From Polyodon spathula (lineage: Eukaryota; Chordata; Actinopteri; Acipenseriformes; Polyodontidae): a DNA stretch of 64,000 bases. The translations under genes and the position numbers were made by a program. Shown one piece after another: positions 56,920 to 64,000 of the stretch; the first letter of the stretch is position 1; each line of letters starts with the position of its first letter. The notes beneath the pieces are model-generated. The model was given only the letters and a program-made list of their open reading frames with translations. It was not told the DNA's origin and searched no databases. Where the stretch lies: positions 29,148,846 to 29,212,845 of the forward strand of contig NC_054547.1 of assembly GCF_017654505.1 (NCBI RefSeq). Reading direction: 5' to 3'.

Positions 56920-58250
56920 GTTTATACAAATTATATGATTAATGCATTAACAAAATGTATGCATTTTTAATTATTCGGGTAATTCATATTTTGTTAATAA
57001 AGACAAGCCCTTTCCTTGTCTTGAATTGTACATGACGTTGATATATTCAGTATCATGCCAACATAAGCCTGGAAAGTACTTATACAAATCTAATCTGATC
57101 AGTCTTTTTCATAAGTGGATAGTTGTATAGATAGTGTAAATTCCGATAAGATTATAAGCAGATAAACAAAGGGCTGAAATCGAAAGCCACTATATGGATT
57201 TACTCACAAATTATTAAACTGGTTAGTAAAAAAGCTAATGTGCCAGTTAATCTTTAGTTACAGTCTTATTAATGGAAGTTTACATAAAGTTTGGCCTCGA
57301 TTCAATAGCAAATGCAGCAGTTCTTTATGGCCTGTGTTATGCCCCTGTTTTATGTTGCTATTCAATCAAACTGCAAGACAAACTCGGCCAGATACCGGAG
57401 AGAGTGCATTAAAATATTCAAGCTCCAAATCCCACATGGGGATTATTTGTGACTGCCCATCCAAAGTCGCATTGCAGAAGTTTGTTTTACAAATTCTACC
57501 TTCAAAACAGAGATGCTGAATTGCAAAAAAAAAAAAAAAAAAAAAAAGTTTTACTTTGCATAATAGGGTCATCACAAGACTGGCAAACAGATAAGGGATT
57601 TGTTATTGATAGTGATGGATTTGACTTACAATATACATAAGGCAAGGTCAGGTAATATAAACACCAGGGTGAATATGAAGATTTAGGAATATGCTAACTA
57701 TAATCTACTGCTGGATAATGATGAAGCAGCAGTTTTGGATTGCTGCCTGCTGTGTCTGTGCTGGGGGGGGGGGGGGGGGGGGTTCAGGTGTCTGTGAAGA
57801 TTTGTTTATCCCTGGCACCTGTAATGTTGCTGTGGTGATGTGGCAGGAGTGCAGATGGGCTGCACAGTCAACTGTGTGATGTGGGACTGCTTTAGGGAAT
57901 TGAGTTGCTGAAGCAGCTTTTTTTTTTTAGAACAAAGACTATTAATTTTCTCGGAAGCACTCGCAGCACGTTACTTGAGATAATACTATAAATCTTTACC
58001 TTTGGAACTAAAAAAAAAAAAAAAGTATGATTTTGATACAGCAAATTCGATTCTTCTTGCAGTGTTTGAAAAATATGTCAAGTAAAGGAGTCCTAATCAA
58101 AGCCACTATAGGCAATTCAATTTTCACTATTCTTTGTAAAAGTAGAAGTACATTTTTAATGCTATAAAACAACTAACACAACAGGAGGGAATGTATTTAA
58201 GGATCTAAAGTGTATCTATTTTGTTTGTTTTTTAATCATGTAACATTAAT
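55650..58250. repeat. Unassigned stretch with simple repeats
   Basis: No exon recognised. It contains a 37-bp tandem duplication built on ACTCCAACAAACATTCTGGG (56685-56745), GATC/GATT repeats (56461-56490), poly-T (56887-56915), poly-A (57524-57547) and a run of 20 G (57763-57782). Open frames near 57238-57640 have no domain pattern. Confidence 0.5.
57763..57782 (+). repeat. G20 homopolymer
   Basis: Twenty consecutive G residues, a potential G-quadruplex, in otherwise AT-rich DNA. Confidence 0.9.
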
Positions 58251-58320
58251 AGTTTTATTTTCCTTAAAAAAAATAAAAATGGTGCTGATTGCATATTCTT
58301 TTGTTGTTTTCATGTCAATT

Positions 58321-58475
58321 CAGGATCCCTTTCAATTTGAAGATAACCAGCAACAATACTTTTGGGATATGCCTGCCATAGAGCATTTTATGTCAGAACT
58401 GCCGATAGGCACCTCCGCTTACCGAGGGATTAAGTAGTCACTCCGTGGAGATCACGTTCCCTTTTGCTCCTCACA
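58321..58475. repeat. Left terminal repeat of the DIRS element
   Basis: AATACTTTTGGGATATGCCT through TACCGAGGGATTAAGTAG to AGATCACGTTCCCTTTT aligns with the reverse complement of 62600-62740 (ATATTTTCGTGATATGCCTG; CTTATTCCCTCGGTAGGCGA; AACGTTCCCTTTCAAT). The repeats are imperfect and inverted, as in DIRS elements. Confidence 0.75.
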
Positions 58476-58625
58476 ATCAGCTAGGTAAGGTAGGTATAAC
58501 TAACCTCTCTGGTTGTGCGATTGATTCTTGTAAAAGAGCTCTCACTTTGAGTTTTTCTGCAAACTCAATTGCTGGAAGTTCCCCGGTGTTTTTTCATCTA
58601 CTTTTTGCAGATAACAAAAAAAAAA

Positions 58626-58628
<3 letters not shown>

Positions 58629-58682
<54 letters not shown>
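58629..58682. repeat. (TA)n microsatellite
   Basis: About 27 TA units between the left terminal repeat and gag. Confidence 0.95.
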
Positions 58683-58686
<4 letters not shown>

Positions 58687-58782
58687 CAAAGAGAAGTGAA
58701 AGACATCTTCCTCCACCGGACCTGGCTCTGCAGCTTTGGCTGTGTGACTGCATGCAGGCCAGACTGATACTGTCTGTAGGCA

Positions 58783-59922
58783 GTGCTCCACACCTCTACA
58801 AGCTGTGCGCTGCATTGGTTGTGTGACTGCATGTGGTCCCTACTAGACACCCAGCCTAGTAACCTCGGTGCTTATGTCCTTGGTGCTCGGTGCCTTCAGC
58901 GCACTCGGTGCCTCTGTGCTTCAGCGCCATCGGTGTCTCGGTGCCTCAGTGCCTCAGTGCTTTGGCACCTTCGGTGCTCTACGCTGGACGATCTCAGTGC
59001 CTTTGGTGCCTCAGTACCTCGGAGCTTTGACGCCTCAGAGCCTCGGCACCACAGTGCTTCAGCGCCTTCGGTGCCCAGAGCCACGAAGCTTCGGTGCTTT
59101 GGCGCCCTCGGTGCTCGAATTCTTCCTGCATCGGTACCCTTGGTGTCCTCAGTGCCCCGGTGCCTCACAGCCTTGATGCTTCGCCACCCTTGGTGCCCTA
59201 AGACCTTGGTGCATCGGTGCTTAAGTTCTCCTAGTGTCCAGATGCTCTGTGCATCGGTGCTTTGCATTTGCATGTTGAGATGCATGTCCCAACCTTGCAC
59301 GTCCTGTGGAGGGATGCTTCCCCCACAGGACAAACACCTCCTGTGTGTCAGGTGCTTGCGGATGCAGCATGCTTCTTCCACTCTAAGAGATGAGACATTC
59401 TGCTTAATCTGTGCTGTGTTCCATCCTCGGACCCTGCGCGGGAGGCTCTCAGAGTTTACAGGAGCAGCTTCCTCAGCCAGCTCAGCTGAGCCCTGTGCAC
59501 CACTGAGAACCCCATCTTCCCCCCTCCTCCACCGGCCGTTGAGACCGTCATAGAGCATACCCTGTGCACAGGCTTCAGCCCACCAAGCTTGCAGCCACTC
59601 ACGTTCTTCTTCGAGGAGAAGTAAGCGGGCAAGGCACAATAGGCAGACCAAGGATATCTTGGACCTGAAGAGCCAGATAGAGACGGAGGTATCCTCAGAG
59701 ACTGGTGTTACCCCTCCATTGAGCTCAGTTAGAACGCTTATGGAGCAAGCCTCCAAATTCCTCCAGATCCCCTGGAAGGCAGCGCCTGAACAGTGCCAGT
59801 CTGTGTTCAGACCCATGCAAGCTTTGATCCCCCAGCATTTTCCGGTGTTCCCAGATTTTCTGGAGGAGGTACAATCTTTCTGGCACTGTCCGGCCTCGGT
59901 GCAGGGGCACTGGGACTAGCAC
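58783..59922 (+). pseudogene. DIRS gag-like gene remnant with minisatellite
   Basis: An open frame of 256 codons (58783-59553) is followed, after a frame change, by 59659-59919. The first ~150 residues are encoded by a degenerate GGTGCCTC-type minisatellite (58870-59265). After it comes a Cys-rich block CTSCGGMLPPQDKHLLCVRC, then CLICAVFHPRTLRGR. This is the zinc-binding pattern of fish DIRS gag proteins (C..CG......D.H..C..CL). The second piece ends near FPVFPDFLEEVQSFWHCPAS, matching the conserved end of the same proteins just before reverse transcriptase. Gag would package the RNA. The 306-codon antisense frame at 58896-59816 is a by-product. Confidence 0.65.
58870..59265. repeat. GGTGCCTC/GGTGCTTC minisatellite
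   Basis: Roughly 10-13-bp units of the form C-T/A-C-GGTGC-C/T-T-C/T repeat across ~400 bp with substitutions. They give pseudo-periodic Leu/Ser/Cys/Ala frames on the plus strand and a Cys-poor, Arg/Ala/Glu-rich frame on the minus strand. Confidence 0.75.
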
Positions 59923-59979
59923 AATTCCTGAAAACCAAGAGCGAGAGATGTCTCGACAAGTGTCTGTGATGCTTCCTTC

Positions 59980-60980
59980 CGGGCTTCAGACCCACCCCTT
60001 CTCACAACACCAGCTGCAATACTGGCCCAATTGCACCTCAGACACTTGGGTGCTTTCCACCATACACACCAGTTACATGCTGCAATTCTGTGCAGGCCCT
60101 CCTCCCTTTCGAGGAGATCATGGTTACATCTGTGCGAAACCCTGTCCTGGTCTTGGCCCTCAGGCAAGAAGTAAAAACATTACTTCTCAAGCAAGTCATC
60201 CGCCTCGTAGAACACACTTCTCAAGAAGAGGGGTTCTAGTCAAGGCACTATTCAGTGTCAAAAAAGAATGGGGACCTTTGCCCCATCCTAAACCTGAGAC
60301 ATCTCAACGGGTTTGTGACAGGTATGGCAGAGTGGTGACATCAGGCCAGAAGCAGAAAGAAAACACGCAGGCAGTACTGCAGGGCAAAAGACGAAAATAA
60401 ACACAAAAATAAAATAAACATTTAAACAAAAAAAGCTGCCGACCTCTCCTCTGCTTGAACACATTTAAAGAACAAAACAAAAACACACAGCTACGCCTTC
60501 ATACATAGATACAATGAATCATAACAAACACAAAATAATAAACCGCACAGGGGTGGAGGGGTACCCCATTCTAATAAATAAACAATCATGTACAGGGCTC
60601 CTCGTCCTGTTTAGGGTTCTTGAGGGAGAAGAGGTTCCAGATGGTCACACATCACCACATCCTCCAGTCTGTCCGGCCAGGTGACTGGTTTACCACTGTG
60701 AACTTAAAGGACGCATATTTTTTCATCCCTATTCATCCTACACACAGGAAATATCTCTACTTTGCCTTTCAGGGAAGCGTCATTGAGTCTTCTGTGCTGC
60801 TATTCAGCCCCTACTTAGTTCCTGCAAGTTCTCAAAGTGCATGGACGCCATCCTACCCCCCTTGTGGCTGCTGGGGATCAGTGTGCTGAACTACCTAGAC
60901 CACTGGTTGATCTGTTCCCAGTCACAGGAAGGACAGCGACCATGACAGAGCATATGGTGAGACTGGGTCTCACCCTCAAT
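59980..60980 (+). pseudogene. DIRS reverse transcriptase remnant
   Basis: The reverse transcriptase copies element RNA to DNA. Recognisable blocks are: TSDTWVLSTIHTSYMLQFCA and GPPPFRG (start of the domain); SVSKKNGDLCPILNLRHLNG in another frame around 60260-60313; QMVTHHHILQSVRPGDWFTT then VNLKDAYFFIPIHPTHRKYL (60650-60750, LKDAY holds the first catalytic Asp); and LNYLDHWLI (60886-60912), where the YLDD signature reads YLDH because codon 60901-60903 is CAC. The 60315-60615 interval interrupts the domain with unrelated AT-rich sequence. Frameshifts elsewhere add to its inactivity. Confidence 0.8.
60315..60615. other. Insertion of ~300 bp within reverse transcriptase
   Basis: Reverse-transcriptase similarity stops after LRHLNGF and resumes at LREKRFQMVT. 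The intervening DNA is A-rich and lacks coding similarity. GGGTTTGTG at 60309 and GGGTTCTTG at 60615 could be a diverged target duplication. The inserted family is not recognised. Confidence 0.5.
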
Positions 60981-61329
60981 GATGCCAAAAACCAATGAAT
61001 ACCAGTGCAAAGTACAGTTTACTTGGTTCTTCAGCTGGATTCCCTTACAATGCAAGCCTACCTGTCGGATGACAGAGTGGCTGCCTTTCTCAACTGTAGC
61101 CCTGTTTGAACAGGGATCCACAGTAAAATTGATGTTGTGCCTTAAACTACTGGGTCTAATGGCCTCAGATTCCAACTGGGGTTGGAATCCAACTGGGGTT
61201 ACTCCACATGTCCCCGATCCAAGCATGGCTCAATGTCTTCCGGCTACACCCCAAATGTGACAGACACCGTCGGCTGACTGTGTCTCACTTATAGTGTGAA
61301 GCCCTCCGTGTGAAGGCATAAAGGTGGCA

Positions 61330-61960
61330 GTCATATACAACCGACAGGTGGTGGCAACAGATGCATTTAACCCGGGTTGGGGTGCGGTCAGGGCAGGTAG
61401 AGGAGTCCCCGGGTCCTGGTCTGGTTGATGGACATTCCTTCACATAAATGCGCTGGAACTGTGAATGGTTCACCTCGCTCTCCAGCATTTCTTTCCAGTG
61501 CTCCAGAGGAGACATGTCCTTGTCCGCACGGACAACATGTCGGTAGTAGCATATATCAGCCTTCGGTCCCTGGGGTTGCACAGCATAGCCTTTCGGCTAT
61601 TGACTTGGGCAAAAAGGAATCTGTTATCCCTCCGGGCTGTTCATCTCTCGGAAGTGGTGTATTGGGAGACGGACCTCCTCTCAGTGAGGGTCCTCATCTG
61701 TCAGAATGGCGACTCCAACCTCAAGGGTGGCCCAGAATGCTTTTATATGCATACCCGCCAATACCATTGCTCCCGGCCTTCCTAGAGAAATTTCGGAGAG
61801 AAGAAGCAACAGTTCTCCTGGTGGCCCCCAGATGGCCCAGTAGAATCTGGTTTGCAAACCCTTGCCAGCTGCTGCGAGGCCATCTCTGGGAGATCCCGTT
61901 GTGCATGGATCTCCTCAGTCAGGCAAGAGGCACTTTCTAGCACCCAGAACCGGGCAGACT
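61330..61960 (+). pseudogene. DIRS RNase H and downstream spacer-domain remnant
   Basis: RNase H degrades the RNA of the RNA-DNA hybrid. VVATDAFNPGWGAV (61348-61388) is the first RNase H block with its catalytic Asp; MVHLALQHFFPVLQRRHVLV then RTDNMSVVAYI (61465-61560) contains the TDN motif. FRLLTWAKRNLLSLRAVHL follows, matching the helix before the last acidic block. Then LVAPRWPSRIWF appears in the next frame (61801-61860); this VAPRWP block is characteristic of the segment joining RNase H to the recombinase in fish DIRS elements. Several frame changes are present. Confidence 0.75.
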
Positions 61961-61989
61961 CCAACTGCGGGTACGTCCTCCTAGAAAGC

Positions 61990-62520
61990 TTATCTTCCCC
62001 GAGTACAGTCTAAACGTTTGAGCCTACACATTCCATAGAGTTGAATTATCTTTATGAATCAATCAGTGGAACTAAAGGCTTTCCATCCCCTTCCTTTTTC
62101 TTCGGAGGAGGAGCAGAGATTGAATTCCCTCTGCCCAGTTCGGGCATTGAGATGTTATGTGAATAGGACGAGAACACTACATCAGTCTGACCAGCTCTTC
62201 GGCAGTCATGGTGAAAGGACCCTGGATCAAGCCCTCTCAAAGCAGCGACTGTCCCACTGGATTGTGGACACAGTTTCCACTGCATATACTAATGCCGGCC
62301 TACCCCCACCTGGGAGGGTGGCCACACACTCTACCAAAAGAGTGGCTACATCATGGGCCCGTATAGTGCCTCATTGACTGATATTTGTACTGTGGCTAGC
62401 TGGGCTACTCTGCATACATTCACCAGGTTCTACAGACTCAATGTGGTAGATCCCTCTATGCCTTCATTAGGCACAAGGGTCCTTGAGGTTGCACGCTCTC
62501 ACCACAAACATTAGTAGTGA
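61990..62520 (+). pseudogene. DIRS tyrosine recombinase remnant
   Basis: The recombinase would join the circular DNA intermediate to the target. The frame 62054-62377 has SLCPVRALRCYVNRT (conserved CPV.AL..Y..RT block), LSHWIVDTVSTAYTNAGLP and THSTKRVATSWA. In the last, the H-x-x-R catalytic pair reads H-S-T-K (His 62327-62329, Lys 62336-62338). After a frameshift near 62370 the next frame gives ICTVASWATLHTFTRFYRLN, which keeps the candidate nucleophilic tyrosine (62431-62433). Order and motifs agree with DIRS rather than an integrase-bearing element. Confidence 0.8.
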
Positions 62521-62559
62521 GATGTCCCTCATCCGCTGTCCGCTCACACTCCCTCACGG

Positions 62560-62770
62560 CAGCTTTGTTATACTTTCCCAAAAGTATTGGTTGGTGGTCA
62601 TCTTCGAATTGAAAGGGAACGTTATGTTACAGTTGTAACCTTGGTACCCTCGCCTACCGAGGGAATAAGTAGCTTTGATATAAAATGTTCAATGAATACT
62701 TGACCTGTGGCAGGCATATCACGAAAATATTGTTGTTGATCGTCTTCTCTTTCAGTGAACCGGGGCTATA
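62560..62770. repeat. Internal complementary region and right terminal repeat of DIRS
   Basis: CCCAAAAGTATTGGTTGGTG..CATCTTCGAATTGAAAGGGA (62576-62619) is reverse-complementary to the outer left edge (58321-58363). It also matches in direct orientation the outer right edge (ATCACGAAAATATTGTTGTT..GATCGTCTTCTCTTTCAG, 62719-62755). This is the internal complementary region that lets DIRS cDNA close into a circle. The right terminal repeat spans about 62600-62770. Confidence 0.7.
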
Positions 62771-62839
62771 TTCGTAACCTATTGTTTTATTTTCTTTAAA
62801 AAAAATAAAAATAAAAACAAAGTGCTGATTGCATTTTGG

Positions 62840-64000
62840 TATAAAAACTCTGATAAATTTGGCCATGCTTGTAATCACTTGTGACTCTATTGGCTTCTCT
62901 TTCTTTGTGCTTACTATAGGAAGCCCAGGATTTTCATGTTTATGTAAACCTGATCATTTTTCATTCAGTACCGGGGGAGCCATATCTTCTTCCCAGAGTT
63001 AATGAACCATTTTTTTTAAAGATTAGGGATACAGTTCTCATTGATCTTCAGAGTTTACTTTCAACTGCACCCTCTGTTGATTTAATACAATGTAAGCAAG
63101 CCTATGTCTGTATTGTGCTTATCTCAGAATGTCCAGTTATCGGGTGCTCCACAAATCTAGGCAAGGTCAAAGAGGAAGCACTGTGAGATGTTCCTTTGGC
63201 TACAATACTCAGTAGTTTGAGGGTTATAATGTCAGTCACATTTCTCTAATGCACACCATCACTCTACTCCTACAGATGCACTGCAAGAAGATGATATGAC
63301 TGAAGCAATCTCTTTTTGTTTCGAATTCTTTACAATTTTCTAGCAACATATTCAGTAGAAGCTCAAATGATTAGTAAAAGATTATTATAAATTCATAATT
63401 GATATAATAATAAATAGGTGTTCAACACAGTGAGTCACTTTTAATTTCAGCAATTGATTAATCGTTTCCACATTCACATCCTTTCCCCTCTCCTCCTGCA
63501 ACATTATTTAGTTTTTAGTATTTTCTTTCTATTCTGATACTAAGGGCTCTGTTTTTTCCAAGTTCAAATATTATTAATTCTTACTACCAGAGATGCATTT
63601 GCCATTATATTATGTAAGGGTTCTGTTGCTGGAGAGGGGTCCCAGTATTACACAGTCCTAATAAACAATACTCACATTCCATATACTATAGAACTAATCA
63701 CTAACCACTGAGAACCAAGATTGGAAAATGAGTTGTAATGATATAAAGATCTAAAGATGGACTATGTATTCTAATGTATTGTCATATGGATCAAGCCAAA
63801 CCCTTTTGTTCAGTGTTTAACAAGTCTGCTTGTGAAGCGCAAGGCCACCAGCTCACACCTTGAGTAGTGAACGTTGCACAGATTTCATAGCCATTTGTGT
63901 TATTGTCTAATATTATTGTAGATCACACTGTCATATAAACTATTGCATAATTACTTCTTCATGAAATCTACCATGGAGAAATATCACACCAGTTTACTTT
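62840..64000. other. Unassigned AT-rich stretch
   Basis: No exon, RNA gene or element border recognised up to the window end. Confidence 0.4.

Larger units (their letters stand above)
58317..62770 (+). mobile_element. DIRS-type tyrosine-recombinase retrotransposon (inactive, near full length)
   Basis: DIRS elements replicate through reverse transcription but integrate with a tyrosine recombinase. In order this copy keeps a left inverted terminal repeat, gag remnant, reverse transcriptase, RNase H, a conserved spacer, tyrosine recombinase, an internal complementary region and the right inverted repeat, all on the plus strand over ~4.45 kb. Frameshifts, stops, a (TA)n tract (58629-58682) and a ~300-bp insertion in the reverse transcriptase disable it. 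A direct repeat (TTTTATTTTC.TTAAAAAAAA ... GTGCTGATTGCAT) lies outside both ends, at 58254-58295 and 62783-62833. Confidence 0.85.

Noticed and set aside
57238..57640. Frames ending in poly-A, considered as a processed pseudogene
   Set aside because: No recognisable protein, no target duplication seen; the poly-A is probably a simple repeat.
58896..59816. Longest open frame in the window (306 codons, minus strand)
   Set aside because: It is antisense to the DIRS gag remnant and is kept open by the GGTGC minisatellite; composition is repetitive and no domain is visible.

Overview
The window reads as non-coding, repeat-rich genomic DNA of a vertebrate, most likely a ray-finned fish. The evidence is the mix of mobile elements: a DIRS-type tyrosine-recombinase retrotransposon, a Tc1-like transposon, PIF/Harbinger and piggyBac pieces, Gypsy-like LTRs, an endogenous retrovirus (ERV) relic, several tRNA-derived SINEs, and long (TA)n, (TAA)n and (TTA)n microsatellites. 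There are no bacterial-style gene arrays, ribosome binding sites or operons. The short TGTGGCAGAGC repeats and SINE tails suggest an early-branching lineage such as a sturgeon or paddlefish, but that is an impression from memory and not a demonstrated assignment. I find no complete cellular protein-coding gene.

Layout, left to right. 0-3.1 kb: a 125-bp TG..CA element with a 5-bp target duplication, a partial LTR-like repeat, a terminal-inverted-repeat (TIR) element and the left end of a piggyBac-like transposon. 3.2-8.4 kb: a decayed endogenous retrovirus on the minus strand (reverse transcriptase, RNase H, integrase, env, polypurine tract, one LTR), lacking its 5' half. 8.58-9.97 kb: a non-autonomous LTR retrotransposon carrying one gag-like reading frame. 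11.2-12.4 kb: a degenerate tyrosine-recombinase element. 13-24 kb: mostly unique AT-rich DNA with small tandem repeats. 24.8-29.9 kb: SINE, LINE-tail and LTR fragments. 31.9-32.5 kb: a clean solo LTR. 37.6-38.2 kb: the 3' half of a dead Tc1-like transposon. 38.5-41 kb: a SINE and an LTR-like family that includes an inverted copy.

At about 44.1-44.74 kb a CpG-dense stretch ends in an ATG, seven codons and a consensus splice donor. This is the only candidate for a host gene part (first exon, plus strand), and the identity of the gene is unknown. To its right come more SINEs, a 430-bp AT-rich palindromic element with another small TG..CA element nested inside it (50.86-51.29 kb), and TIR elements at 51.68, 52.77, 54.03 (Harbinger-like) and 54.7-55.6 kb.

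58.3-62.8 kb holds a nearly full-length but inactive DIRS retrotransposon with gag, reverse transcriptase, RNase H and tyrosine recombinase remnants. It keeps inverted terminal repeats and an internal complementary region, which is the architecture expected of its circular-intermediate replication. The coding parts described here belong to mobile elements and appear broken. The main interest is in their architecture, their nesting, and the possible promoter and first exon near 44.7 kb.
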